From contig NZ_JAUSVR010000011.1 in NCBI RefSeq assembly GCF_030814815.1, positions 1-64,000 of the forward strand: a stretch of 64,000 bases of DNA. The letters run 5' to 3'. Both the position numbers and the translations under genes were made by a program. Numbering within the stretch: the first letter of the stretch is position 1; each line of letters begins with the position of its first letter. Source of the DNA: Ancylobacter amanitiformis. Its GTDB lineage: Bacteria > Pseudomonadota > Alphaproteobacteria > Rhizobiales > Xanthobacteraceae. Under the pieces are notes generated by a model. It made no database searches. It saw nothing but the letters and a program-made list of their open reading frames with translations, and was not told the origin of the DNA. This document shows positions 38,508 to 47,491 of the stretch, in pieces.

Positions 38508-39578
38508 ATGACCATCGACATGCCGGCCGGGACGGCCGGGCTCAGGCTCACCTGCATCGACATCCGCCCCGAGACGCCCGGGGTGAAGACCTTCCGCTTC
38601 CGCGCCGGCGAGGGCGTCGCGGTTTCCGTCGTGCCGGGACAGGCGATGATGCTCGCCATCGAACTGGCCGGCGAGAGGCACTGGCGCAGCTTTTCCATCT
38701 CGGGGGCGGGCGCGGATGGCACCGTCGAGATGACCATCAAGGCGCAGGCGCCCGGCGGGGCCACCCATTGGCTGCATGAGCGGCTGGCGCCCGGCATGAC
38801 GCTGCCGGCACGGGCGGCACGTGGCGCCTTCACGCTGGCGGCACGCAGCGGCGGGCCGGTTGCCTTCATTTCCGCCGGCTCGGGCGTGACGCCGCTGATC
38901 GCCATGCTGCGCGAACTCGCGCGGACCGATCCCGAGGCGGATGTCGCCTGGGTCCACGCCGCCCGCCGCGAGGACGACATCCTGTTCGCGCCGGCGCTGG
39001 CGGACCTGCAACTGCGCATGCCGAACCTCGCGGCGTCGATCACCGTCAGCCATCCCGGTGCCGGCTGGTTCGGCTATCGCGGACGGGTCAACCGGCGCCT
39101 GATGTCGGTCATGGTGCCCGATTTCGCCGTGCGCGAGGTGTTCTGCTGCGGGCCCGCCGCCTTCATGCAGGAAGTCCGGCTCATCCACGCGGCGGAGGGC
39201 GGACGCAAGGAACGCTTCTACACGGAGCGCTTCCACACGGAACGCTTCCACACGGAGAGCGGGGGCGTCGCCGCGCCGGCGATCCCTGCGGAGGTTTCGG
39301 CAAGCGGGAACCCGGCGGGGGATTTCCATCTCCGGGCGGCCGGGCGGGAACTGGCGATACGCGCGGACGAGACGGTGCTGCAGGCCAGCCTGCGCCAGGG
39401 CGTCATCATCCCCTGCGGCTGCGGCGAGGGCCTGTGCGGCACCTGCATGGTCAAGCTCGATCGCGGCAGCGTGGCGCTGCGCCATCATGGCGGCATCACG
39501 CCGGAGGAGGAGGCCGAGGGTTATATCCTCGCCTGTTCCAGCTGGCCGGTCACGGATCTCGCCATCACCATCGGCTGA
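38508..39578 (+). CDS. Hybrid flavin/2Fe-2S reductase partner (GbcB/CntB-like)
   Basis: A 356-residue electron-transfer protein with an FAD-binding ferredoxin-reductase domain (HWRSFSISGAG), an NAD-binding domain (FISAGSGVTPLIAMLRELAR, VFCCGPAAFM) and a C-terminal plant-type 2Fe-2S domain with ligands in IPCGCGEGLCGTC and a final Cys in ILACSSWP. It passes electrons from NAD(P)H to the Rieske oxygenase encoded directly upstream. The linker before the ferredoxin domain contains a three-unit five-residue repeat, annotated separately. Confidence 0.9.
   Translation: MTIDMPAGTAGLRLTCIDIRPETPGVKTFRFRAGEGVAVSVVPGQAMMLAIELAGERHWRSFSISGAGADGTVEMTIKAQAPGGATHWLHERLAPGMTLPARAARGAFTLAARSGGPVAFISAGSGVTPLIAMLRELARTDPEADVAWVHAARREDDILFAPALADLQLRMPNLAASITVSHPGAGWFGYRGRVNRRLMSVMVPDFAVREVFCCGPAAFMQEVRLIHAAEGGRKERFYTERFHTERFHTESGGVAAPAIPAEVSASGNPAGDFHLRAAGRELAIRADETVLQASLRQGVIIPCGCGEGLCGTCMVKLDRGSVALRHHGGITPEEEAEGYILACSSWPVTDLAITIG
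39213..39257 (+). repeat. In-frame 15-bp tandem repeat in the reductase linker
   Basis: Three adjacent 15-base units (39213, 39228, 39243) encode RFYTE, RFHTE, RFHTE between the NAD-binding and ferredoxin domains. The units differ by only a few bases, so the expansion is recent and keeps the frame. It lengthens a flexible interdomain linker. Confidence 0.9.
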
Positions 39579-39618
39579 TCCTCGCCGCTTCAGTCTCGCT
39601 CGCGGAAATGTCTCGCGC

Positions 39619-40704
39619 ATGATCGCACCAATCCCGGCCGTGGCCGCCATGGCGCCCTATCCGCTGGCCGATCCGGTGCCGGAGGGGGCGATCTCGCTGG
39701 CGCAGAACGAGAGCGCCTTTCCCCCGAGCCCGCAGGCGCTGGCGGCGGGGGCGGCGGCGCTGGCCTGCGGCGCGCTCTATCCCGACCCGGACTGGAGCGA
39801 CCTGCGCGCGGCCATCGCCGCGGTGCATGACGTGCCGGGCGAGGGCATTCTCTGCGGGGCGGGGTCGATGGAGCTGATCGGCGCGGTGATCCGGGCCTTC
39901 AGCGGGCCGGGAGACACGGTGCTCGGCTCGCGCTTCGGCTATCTCTTCGTCGCCACCGCCTGCCGGCAGTCCGGCGCCCGCTATGTCTGTGCCGACGAGA
40001 CGGATTACACGGTGTGCGTCGATGCCCTCCTGCGCTCGGTCGGGCCCGACACGCGGATCGTCTTCGTCTGCAATCCGGGCAACCCGACCGGCACGCGCAT
40101 CGCCAATGCCGAGATTGTCCGCCTGCGCGCCGGCCTGCCCGCGCGGGTGCTGCTGGTGGTCGACCAGGCCTATGGCGAGTTCGATGACCAGGAGGGGCGT
40201 CCGGTTTTCGATCTCGTGGCCGGCGGCGGCACGGTGCTGCTGCGCAGCTTTTCCAAGGCCTATGGGCTGGCCGGTGCCCGCGTCGGCTGGGGACTGTTTC
40301 CCCCGGCGATCGGCGCCGAAGCCCGCAAGCTGCTCAACCCCAACAATATCGGCGCGGTGAGCCAGGCCATGGCGGCGGCGGCGATGCGCGACGGGGCGCA
40401 TATGCGCGCCATCGTCACCGAGACCCGCCGGGCGCGCGAGGCGCTTGCCGCCGCGCTGCGGGCTGCCGGCTTCGCGCCGCCCCGCAGCCACGCCAATTTC
40501 CTGCTCATTCCCTTTGACTGCCCGCGCGCGTGCCGCGCCGCCGATAGGTCGCTGCGCGCGGAGGGACTGCTGCTGCGCGGCATGGACGGCTACGGGCTTG
40601 GCCACTGCCTGAGGGTGACAGTGGGGCCCGCCGAGGCAATGGACCGCGTCGCCGCCCGGCTCGGCGCCGGCGGCCCCGCCTTCCCGGATACGGGGGGCGG
40701 GTAG
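39619..40704 (+). CDS. PLP-dependent aminotransferase, HisC-like (class I/II)
   Basis: A 361-residue fold-type I aminotransferase related to histidinol-phosphate aminotransferases: NESAFPPSPQALAAG, FVCNPGNPTGTRIANAEI, VVDQAYGEFDD, the PLP lysine in LLRSFSKAYGLAGARVGWGL and the C-terminal arginine region LRVTVGP. It lies 40 bases after the reductase and is probably co-transcribed, suggesting action on an amino acid produced or used in the oxygenase pathway rather than histidine synthesis. ATG 39619 gives the family-like start. Confidence 0.85.
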   Translation: MIAPIPAVAAMAPYPLADPVPEGAISLAQNESAFPPSPQALAAGAAALACGALYPDPDWSDLRAAIAAVHDVPGEGILCGAGSMELIGAVIRAFSGPGDTVLGSRFGYLFVATACRQSGARYVCADETDYTVCVDALLRSVGPDTRIVFVCNPGNPTGTRIANAEIVRLRAGLPARVLLVVDQAYGEFDDQEGRPVFDLVAGGGTVLLRSFSKAYGLAGARVGWGLFPPAIGAEARKLLNPNNIGAVSQAMAAAAMRDGAHMRAIVTETRRAREALAAALRAAGFAPPRSHANFLLIPFDCPRACRAADRSLRAEGLLLRGMDGYGLGHCLRVTVGPAEAMDRVAARLGAGGPAFPDTGGG

Positions 40705-40735
40705 GGCGCGGGGCCACATCAGCGCAACTTCGCGC

Positions 40736-41449
40736 CTATAGGTTCAACCGGGCTTCATGCGAACCTACATCGGTGAAAATACACCGTAGGACATCAACGG
40801 ACTGGGTCTCGCAATGTGGGATCGTGATCTTCAGGATGAACATAATCTGCGCCAGCAGGATGACCAGCCATGTGACAATGAACAGCTTTGCGATCCAGAC
40901 AGCGTAACCCGTGCCAACGTTGAAGGCGCTCCCTTGACCATAGGCTTGCGGCACGCGGTTCGGGTAAAGACCCCAAACGTTGTTTCGCTCTTCCCAATCT
41001 TCTTTGACTTTTTCGATGGCCTTTCGAGATGCCCATATTCCGCCAAGCGCGATGATCCCAAACGAGATGCCCATAACGGGAAGCACGGCCAGAATAACTT
41101 TACGTAGGGCGATGACGGCATCCCCGCCTGTCCAATTGAAGCCAACAAGAACGCCGATGGCTCCGATAAGAAAACCCTGGAACGTAATCGCCCATGTTAA
41201 TCGTTGATTTGTAATATTATCTTCATGTTCTATTTCATCTCGAACATAATCGTAGTACAGTTTAGGTATTTCTATGTCATTATTTTGATGCTTAAACTCA
41301 GATGAAACATTATTTATCACCATTGTAGATTTTTCTTTATTTAAGACAATTATCTTATCTGAGTATATTTTTATAAGAATAATAAGGAATGCGCACACAG
41401 AACCAATGATAATCAATAATATGATTAATAACATTTCAATATTAATCAT
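40736..41449 (-). CDS. AT-rich orphan membrane protein of unknown function
   Basis: A 237-residue protein that I cannot name. It has an N-terminal membrane segment (MLLIILLIIIGSVCAFLIIL, residues 6-25) and a soluble charged stretch with YYDYVRDEIEHEDNITNQRL (about residues 65-84). Three more membrane segments follow at about residues 87-105, 118-140 and 187-210. The gene and its upstream flank (41450-41655) are strikingly AT-rich compared with everything around them, including long A/T runs, consistent with transfer. The 206-base flank holds no supported gene and probably its promoter. Small membrane proteins of this shape occur near defence genes in some genomes, but nothing here proves such a role. 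Confidence 0.75.
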   Translation of the reverse strand: MINIEMLLIILLIIIGSVCAFLIILIKIYSDKIIVLNKEKSTMVINNVSSEFKHQNNDIEIPKLYYDYVRDEIEHEDNITNQRLTWAITFQGFLIGAIGVLVGFNWTGGDAVIALRKVILAVLPVMGISFGIIALGGIWASRKAIEKVKEDWEERNNVWGLYPNRVPQAYGQGSAFNVGTGYAVWIAKLFIVTWLVILLAQIMFILKITIPHCETQSVDVLRCIFTDVGSHEARLNL

Positions 41450-41655
41450 TTAATTCTCTCAATTTTAAGAGATATGATTTTATATCGCAATTTCTATCAA
41501 ATATTATTCTTTAACATAGAATCGCAATGTAATTGTTGTGCTTCGCTCGATTTTGCATTCGACATCAGTCGTGTATTCACGACTTCATTATTTTCGCAGC
41601 GAATTGTACGAAATACAATAAAGGAATCAGAAAATAACTGCCTGCTAAGTCTGTG

Positions 41656-42558
41656 TCAGGCCCGCGGCGGGTTGGCTTTGTTCGCGGCGGCGTGCGCGAC
41701 GATCCATTCCCGCACCGCGCGGCAGTAATTGCCCTTGGAGAGCGGATTTTCGACGAGATAATACGCCCATGGGCTCGGCCGCCGCACCGGCAGCGGCTCC
41801 ACCAGCAGGCCGCGCTCGATATAGACCTGCGCCAGCGACCATTGCGTGGCGACGATACCCGCCCCGCGGGCGGCCAGTTCCAGTGCCACATTGGTGGAGT
41901 TCGCCGCGAGGCTGCGCGGGCGTTCGGCGGTGCCCAGATGCAGCGCCTCGGCCATGATCTGCCAGCATTCCTGCCGCCCCAGCACCTGGATCCACGGCTG
42001 CCGCATCACATCGGCGCCGGTCCGCAGCGGCGCATCGCCCGCCAGCAGCCTGGGCGAGCAGACCAGCACGAGTTCGTCATCCCACAGCAAGGTGCCGGAA
42101 GAGGGCTGGTCGTCGAAGCGGCGGATCGCGATGGTGAGGTCGGAGAGCTGCTCGTCCGTGTCCTCCCAGACCGTGCCCTGCAGCACCACCTCGATGGCGG
42201 GATGCACGCCGTGGAAAGGCGCCATCACGGCGGCCAGCCAGTTTTCCGCGAGACTGACGGGGCAGGTGACGACGACAGTGCGGTTGCGCCCCTTGGCGAC
42301 GATGGCCTCGGTGGCATTGTCGATTTCCGCCAGCGCCTGCCGCAGCGTGGGCAGGAACGCCTCGCCCATGTCGGTGAGCTTGAGGCTGCGCGGGTAGCGG
42401 ATGAACAGCTGGCGCCCGATATACTGCTCCAGCGCCCGCACATGGCTGCTGATCGCCGCCTGCGTATAGCCCAGCTCCTGCGCGGCGGCGGTGAAGCTGA
42501 GATGGCGCGCCGCGCTCTCGAAGGAGCGGATATAGTTCAGGGGAGCCGGCGGCTTCAT
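41656..42558 (-). CDS. LysR-family transcriptional regulator
   Basis: A 300-residue regulator with the N-terminal winged helix-turn-helix HLSFTAAAQELGYTQAAISS (about residues 19-38) and a periplasmic-binding-like effector domain; the GcvA-like opening APLNYIRSFESAARHLSFTA is notable. It is divergent from the ABC solute-binding protein gene at 42945, which it may control. Confidence 0.92.
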   Translation of the reverse strand: MKPPAPLNYIRSFESAARHLSFTAAAQELGYTQAAISSHVRALEQYIGRQLFIRYPRSLKLTDMGEAFLPTLRQALAEIDNATEAIVAKGRNRTVVVTCPVSLAENWLAAVMAPFHGVHPAIEVVLQGTVWEDTDEQLSDLTIAIRRFDDQPSSGTLLWDDELVLVCSPRLLAGDAPLRTGADVMRQPWIQVLGRQECWQIMAEALHLGTAERPRSLAANSTNVALELAARGAGIVATQWSLAQVYIERGLLVEPLPVRRPSPWAYYLVENPLSKGNYCRAVREWIVAHAAANKANPPRA

Positions 42559-42944
42559 GTGGTATCCGGGTGACAGGCCATCCGTGCGAGCCTAGTGATG
42601 GCATTCCCCGCCGGCAATGCGCATCCCTTTCGCAGCGCAAAAAAAAGCGGGGCAATGGCCGTAAATTTCTTGCGTGATTGCGCGCTTGCCCACGATAGGC
42701 TTGGGTCAATCGAGCCATAAAAGACGCAACGACGCGGAATCCGGACGATCTGGAAGGCTCGGCGCGCCCGGCGTGCGGGGCGCGCGGTCGGTTGGTCGAT
42801 CGCGATCGCGGTAACATGTCGGCGTGGTGCGTCCGCGCCGCGCATCGTCCGCCTTCCGTGTCGATGCAGGCTCCGCGGCAACCATCGTTCCGGCCGTCCA
42901 CGCGTCGCATGAACCTTCCGCAATCAGATGAAAAAGGGGAACAA
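42559..42944. other. 386-base divergent intergenic region
   Basis: This gap lies between the LysR gene and the divergent solute-binding protein gene and should hold both promoters and the LysR site. I see an A run at 42639-42646 and no clear palindrome or gene. An in-frame start at 42909 for the binding protein is possible, but the GGGGA-preceded ATG 42945 is better. Confidence 0.5.
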
Positions 42945-44657
42945 ATGACCGGGTTTCAGGACAAGCCGCTCATCCGCGAACTCAAGCGTCAGCTCGATGA
43001 TGGCCAGATGGACCGTCGCAGCTTCGTCCGGATGGCGGCGCTGCTCGGCGTGTCGGTAGGCGCCGCCGGATCCATGGCCGGCCTCGTCAGCCCCGCCATG
43101 GCCGCGAACACGGCGCCCGTCGCCATGCCATGGCCGAAGATCGATCCCGATGCGAAGGCCGGCGGCGTGCTGCGCATCGGCCAGCGGGTGGCCAAGCTGG
43201 ACGACCCCGCGCTCTACAGCTGGAACGAGATGTCCAACCAGACCCGCCCGATCATCGAGCACCTCGCGCTGCTCGGGCCCGACAACATCACCCGGCCGAT
43301 GCTGCTGGAGGGCTGGGAGCCTTCCGACGACCTCAAGACCTGGGTGCTGCGCGTCCGCAAGGGCGTGATGTGGCACAATGGCGAGGAACTGACGGCCGAG
43401 CACGTGGCCTTCAACCTGCGCCGTTGGTGCGATTCCAAGCTCGGCTCGTCCAATATCGGCCTGTCGACCTTCAGTTCGCTCTCCGAGGAGACGGGCGAGA
43501 AGGATGCCAAGGGCAAGGCCATGCGCCGGCCGATCGCCAATGGCATCGAAGTCATCGATACGCACACGGTGAAGCTCAACCTCGCGCGGCCGGTCCTGTC
43601 GGTGCCGGAGGACTGCGCGCAATACCCCACCCAGATCGTGCACCCCTCCTTCAAGGCGCCGTTCTCGGACGCGCCTCTGGGCACCGGCCCGTTCACGCTC
43701 AAGCAACTCGCGGTTGGCGATCGCTGCATTCTCCAGCGCGTGAAGAAGACCACGGATGGCAAGGATTTCGTCTACTGGGGCGGCGACGTCTATCTGGACG
43801 AGGTGCATTTCTTCAATTTCGATCTGGAGAACCAGACCGCGGCGCTGGCCTCCGGCACGGTCGACGCCATTTATGAACTGACGTCGGACCAGCTCGAACT
43901 GGCCAAGTCGCTGCCCGACGTGAAGATCTATTCCGCCGTGTCGGCGCAGACCGTGTGCTGCCGCATGCAGAACGACAAGAAGCCGTTCGACGATATCCGC
44001 GTGCGGCAGGCGATCGTGAAGGCGGCCGACAATGACGCGATCCAGCAATTGCTGTTCCCGGAAGGCGGTGTGCCCGCCTATAATTTCCACGTCGCGCCGG
44101 TCCATCCGGAATATTTCCCGCTGCCGCCGCTCAAGCGGGATGTCGCGGGCGCCAAGGCGCTGCTGAAGGAAGCCGGCCATGCCGACGGCCTGGCGATCAC
44201 CATCGATTGCGGCAACACCGATGGCCCGTGGCATCAGGCCGTGTGCGAGGCGCTGCGCGACCAGCTGGCCGATGCCGGCATCAAGCTGGCGGTGAATGTC
44301 GTGCCGACCACCCGCTACTGGGAGATCTGGAAGGATACGCCGTTCGGCATCACCTCCTGGAGCCACCGCCCGCTCGGCACGATGACGCTTGGCCTCGCCT
44401 ATCGCAGCGGCGTGCCGTGGAACGAGAGCCACTATTCCAACCCGGCTTTCGACGCCGCGCTGGCGGACGCGGAATCGACCGTCGGGGTCGAGGCGCGCAA
44501 GGCGAAGATGGAGAAGGTGGAGAAGATCCTGCAGGACGACGCGGTGATGGTGCAGCCGGTCTGGCGGCCGGTCTACAACCTGTCGAGCGCCAAGGTGCAT
44601 GGCTATGCCGCGCATCCCTCGCGCGAGATCGACATCGTCAAGGTCTGGATGTCCTGA
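42945..44657 (+). CDS. ABC transporter solute-binding protein, family 5, Tat-exported
   Basis: A 570-residue periplasmic peptide/nickel-type binding protein. The N-terminus carries a twin-arginine signal, DRRSFVRMAALLGVSVGAAG, with cleavage expected after SPAMAAN. Family 5 motifs include LLEGWEPSDDLKTWVLRVRK, GVMWHNGEELTAEHVAFNLR and the C-terminal YYSNP-like region HYSNPAFDAALADAES. No permease or ATPase lies next to it; the only dipeptide-type ABC genes in the window are those of the hydantoin operon 8 kb to the left, which lack a binding protein. Sharing between them is inference. Confidence 0.92.
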   Translation: MTGFQDKPLIRELKRQLDDGQMDRRSFVRMAALLGVSVGAAGSMAGLVSPAMAANTAPVAMPWPKIDPDAKAGGVLRIGQRVAKLDDPALYSWNEMSNQTRPIIEHLALLGPDNITRPMLLEGWEPSDDLKTWVLRVRKGVMWHNGEELTAEHVAFNLRRWCDSKLGSSNIGLSTFSSLSEETGEKDAKGKAMRRPIANGIEVIDTHTVKLNLARPVLSVPEDCAQYPTQIVHPSFKAPFSDAPLGTGPFTLKQLAVGDRCILQRVKKTTDGKDFVYWGGDVYLDEVHFFNFDLENQTAALASGTVDAIYELTSDQLELAKSLPDVKIYSAVSAQTVCCRMQNDKKPFDDIRVRQAIVKAADNDAIQQLLFPEGGVPAYNFHVAPVHPEYFPLPPLKRDVAGAKALLKEAGHADGLAITIDCGNTDGPWHQAVCEALRDQLADAGIKLAVNVVPTTRYWEIWKDTPFGITSWSHRPLGTMTLGLAYRSGVPWNESHYSNPAFDAALADAESTVGVEARKAKMEKVEKILQDDAVMVQPVWRPVYNLSSAKVHGYAAHPSREIDIVKVWMS

Positions 44658-44763
44658 CGCGGCTTCCCGCCCGGCGTCGCGGCCCGCCCGGGCCGCCACG
44701 CCGGGCGCTCCAAGGGGCGCCTGCGCGCGTCCCATCACCGAAGTCGTGGCGGGCAATGTGCCA

Positions 44764-46047
44764 ATGACCCAGCGTGTTGCCGATTCCAGCGCGCGCCTCG
44801 CCGGCGTGCGCCTTGCCGGTGAACTCCTCGCCGATCTCGCCAGCGCCACGGCCGATCCGCCCGGCATTACCCGCGCCGCGTTCGGGGAGGGCGAGCACTA
44901 TGCCCATGCGCGGCTCGGCGCGGCGGTGGTCGCGCTGGGGGCGGAGCGGCGCGTCGACGCGTTCGGCAATCTCTACCTGACGCTGCCGGGACGGCAGCGG
45001 CAGCTTCCCGCTCTCCTCATCGGCTCGCATGCGGACAGCGTGCCGCATGGCGGCAATTTCGACGGCGCGGCGGGCGTGGCCGGCGGCATCGCGGTGATGG
45101 CGAACCTCGTCGCGCAGGGCGCCCGATTGCCGCGTGACCTGACCGTGCTGATCACCCGCGCCGAAGAGGCCGCGTGGTTTCCGCTGGCCTATCCCGGCAG
45201 CCTCGCCGCGCTCGGCCGTCTGCCGCCGGAGGCGCTGGAGGCACTGCGCAGCGATACCGGCCGCAGCCTCGCCGACCACATGGCGCAGGCGGGTTTCGAT
45301 CCCGAGCCGGTGCGGCGGGGCATCGTGCAGATCGCCCCGCGCGACATCGCCGCTTTCATCGAGCTTCACATCGAGCAGGGCCCACGGCTTGTCGCCGCCG
45401 GCGCGCCCATCGGCATCGTCACCGGCATTGCCGGCGGGCTGCGCTACACGGCGGCGCGCTGCGTCGGCCGCTATGCCCATTCCGGCGCCGAGCCGCGTTT
45501 CGCCCGGCACGACGCGGTGCTCGGCTTCAACGATTTCGTCACCGCGCTGGAGCGGGAATGGGACGCGATCGAGCAGCGCGGGGGCGAAGCGACCATCACC
45601 TTCGGCCGTGTCGAATCCGATCCCGCCCAGCATGGCGGCAGCCGCGTGCTCGGCGATCTCGGTTTCACGCTGGATCTGCGGAGCATCGACGCGGCGATCC
45701 TGACAGGACTGGAGCGCCGCATCGGCGAAATCTGCGCCGACATCGCGGCCCGCCGTGGCGTAAGCTTCGAACTGGGTCCGATCTTTCACTGGAACGCGGC
45801 GGCGATGGATGCGGGGCTGATGGCAGGGCTGTCGCGCGCGGCCGCCTCCTGTGGGCTTGCCGCGCCCCCGATTCCCAGCGGCGCGGGCCACGATGCCGCC
45901 GCCTTCGCCGAAGCCGGCGTGCCGACCGCCATGGTCTTCGTGCGCAACCGGAACGGTAGCCACAATCCCGACGAGGCCATGGAAATGGAAGATCTCGCCG
46001 CCGCCATCGCGCTGCTGACGGCGTTCGTGATCGCGTTCGATGGCTGA
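44764..46047 (+). CDS. M20-family amidohydrolase: N-carbamoyl-L-amino acid hydrolase / allantoate amidohydrolase type
   Basis: A 427-residue binuclear zinc hydrolase. Metal ligands are in LLIGSHADSVPHGGNFDGAA (His, Asp), RAEEAAWFP (Glu), ELHIEQGPRLVAAGAPIGIV (His) and a C-terminal His in RNGSHNPDEAM; the dimerisation-loop residues GRYAHSGAEP are present. The group contains L-carbamoylase, allantoate amidohydrolase and beta-ureidopropionase, which all release ammonia and CO2 from a carbamoyl or ureido group. It follows the binding protein by 106 bases and is probably co-transcribed. Two allantoinase-like genes at 51.3-53.6 kb make an allantoate role possible. Confidence 0.9.
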   Translation: MTQRVADSSARLAGVRLAGELLADLASATADPPGITRAAFGEGEHYAHARLGAAVVALGAERRVDAFGNLYLTLPGRQRQLPALLIGSHADSVPHGGNFDGAAGVAGGIAVMANLVAQGARLPRDLTVLITRAEEAAWFPLAYPGSLAALGRLPPEALEALRSDTGRSLADHMAQAGFDPEPVRRGIVQIAPRDIAAFIELHIEQGPRLVAAGAPIGIVTGIAGGLRYTAARCVGRYAHSGAEPRFARHDAVLGFNDFVTALEREWDAIEQRGGEATITFGRVESDPAQHGGSRVLGDLGFTLDLRSIDAAILTGLERRIGEICADIAARRGVSFELGPIFHWNAAAMDAGLMAGLSRAAASCGLAAPPIPSGAGHDAAAFAEAGVPTAMVFVRNRNGSHNPDEAMEMEDLAAAIALLTAFVIAFDG

Positions 46048-46427
46048 GCGTTCTCACCCGCGTGGATCGTGAGGCCGGGCATGCCGTGGACGCTGCCACG
46101 CCTCCCACGATTATTTCGAGGCCATAGCCCCCGGCGATCTTGCGTGATCGCCACCTTTCCGGCGCCTAGAGTTCATGTGTGCAGAAGCCAGGTGTGGCGC
46201 GGGGCCGGTGCCCCGGGTCGGAGCATGACGATCGAGAAACGCCGACGCGGCAGGCTCGCCGCGCCTTCTCGACGACAAGAGCGTGAGATGGTCTTCGGTC
46301 TCCTGAAATCGGCCCTCCGTCGGGATGAGCCCACCGCCCGTCACCTTCCGCCCCCGCCGGCGGCGCGGCGGCGGCCGGCGGTCATTGCCGGGCGCCGCCC
46401 CGGCCGCGCGGCGTGAGCGGGGTCTTC
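46048..46427. other. 380-base gap without a supported gene
   Basis: Between the M20 hydrolase and the hydroxyacid dehydrogenase. A short open frame encoding an Arg/Pro-rich peptide (from about 46288, MVFGLLKSALRRDE) ends at the next gene, but its tail is low-complexity GC-driven sequence. I see no RNA, repeat or clear promoter. Confidence 0.45.
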
Positions 46428-47393
46428 ATGCGCAGTCCGTCCGTCCTGATCCATAGCGACGAGCCGGCCATCGGGCGGGAAATTCTCGCCCGCGAGCACC
46501 CCGGCCTGCCGGTTGCCATCTGCGACAGCCATCACGGCCTCGCCGAGGCGATCCGCGCGAGCGAGGCCGAGGTCGTCTATTCCACCCGGTTCATGCGCGA
46601 CGAACCCTTTCCCCGCGCGGCGCTGCTCGGCAGTGCCGGCGTGCGGTGGATTTCGGTGGGAGGCTCGGGCACCGATCACCTCCACAGCTGGGATCCGGCG
46701 CGGGTAACGGTGACGAACGCGGCCGGCGTGGCGGCCGATCTCATGGCCGAATACATCCTCGGCATGATGCTGAGCTTCTCGCTCGGCCTTCCGGTTCTCG
46801 CCCGCGCGCAGCGCGCACAGGCATGGGCGTCGCACCAGCCGGAGCCCATCCAGGGCCGCACGCTGCTGGTGCTCGGCATGGGAGGCACGGGGCAGGCCAT
46901 TGCGCAGCGGGCGAAGGCGATGGGCATGAAGGTGCTCGGCGTCCGTGCCCGGCCCGCGCCAGCCGCGTCATTCGACGAGGTGCACGCCGCTGCGGACCTG
47001 CCCGACCTGTGGGGCCGCGCCGACTACATTGCCTGTTGCCTGCCGCTGACGCCCGCGACGCGCGCGCTGGTCGATGCCGCCGCCTTCGCCGCCATGCGCG
47101 CCACGGCGGTGTTGATCGACGTCTCGCGCGGCGGGGTGGTCGATGAAGGGGCGCTGCTGGCCGCGCTCGATGGCGGGCGCCTGCGCGGGGCGGCGCTCGA
47201 TGTCTTCCTCACCGAGCCGCTGCCGCCCGGACATCCGTTCTGGACGCACGAGAAGGTGCTCGTCACCCCGCATTGCTCATCGGCGGATGCGCAATGGTCG
47301 GCGCGGTCCTTCGAGCGGTTTTCCCGCAATCTCGCCGCCTATCGCCGGGGCGAGGCGCTGGCGAACGTCGTCGATCCCCAGCGCGGCTATTGA
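46428..47393 (+). CDS. D-2-hydroxyacid dehydrogenase, NAD-dependent
   Basis: A 321-residue oxidoreductase of the D-isomer-specific 2-hydroxyacid family (GhrA/glyoxylate-hydroxypyruvate-like). The NAD fold is in LLVLGMGGTGQAIAQRAKAM (about residues 142-161); catalytic Arg, Glu and His are in LIDVSRGGVVDEGAL, DVFLTEPLPPGHPFW and LVTPHCSSAD. It interconverts 2-keto and 2-hydroxy acids such as glyoxylate/glycolate, which would fit downstream of an allantoin-type route. Exact substrate is unknown. ATG 46428 has GGGG about 6 bases upstream; GTG 46413 is an alternative. Confidence 0.88.
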   Translation: MRSPSVLIHSDEPAIGREILAREHPGLPVAICDSHHGLAEAIRASEAEVVYSTRFMRDEPFPRAALLGSAGVRWISVGGSGTDHLHSWDPARVTVTNAAGVAADLMAEYILGMMLSFSLGLPVLARAQRAQAWASHQPEPIQGRTLLVLGMGGTGQAIAQRAKAMGMKVLGVRARPAPAASFDEVHAAADLPDLWGRADYIACCLPLTPATRALVDAAAFAAMRATAVLIDVSRGGVVDEGALLAALDGGRLRGAALDVFLTEPLPPGHPFWTHEKVLVTPHCSSADAQWSARSFERFSRNLAAYRRGEALANVVDPQRGY

Positions 47394-47491
47394 GACCGAA
47401 CGCAAGCCGGGCGCGCCCGCGCGCGTCGCACCGGATGACACCACGCCGGCACCGCCCGGTGCGACTCTCGATCCAACAAGGACGTTCCTCC

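Noticed and set aside
41474-41728. Open frame in the AT-rich flank upstream of the orphan membrane protein gene
   Set aside because: It spans the AT-rich/GC-rich junction and the end of the LysR gene, with no domain; more likely promoter and junction sequence.
46288-46416. Short Arg/Pro-rich peptide before the hydroxyacid dehydrogenase
   Set aside because: No convincing ribosome site or conservation clue; the tail is GC-driven low complexity.
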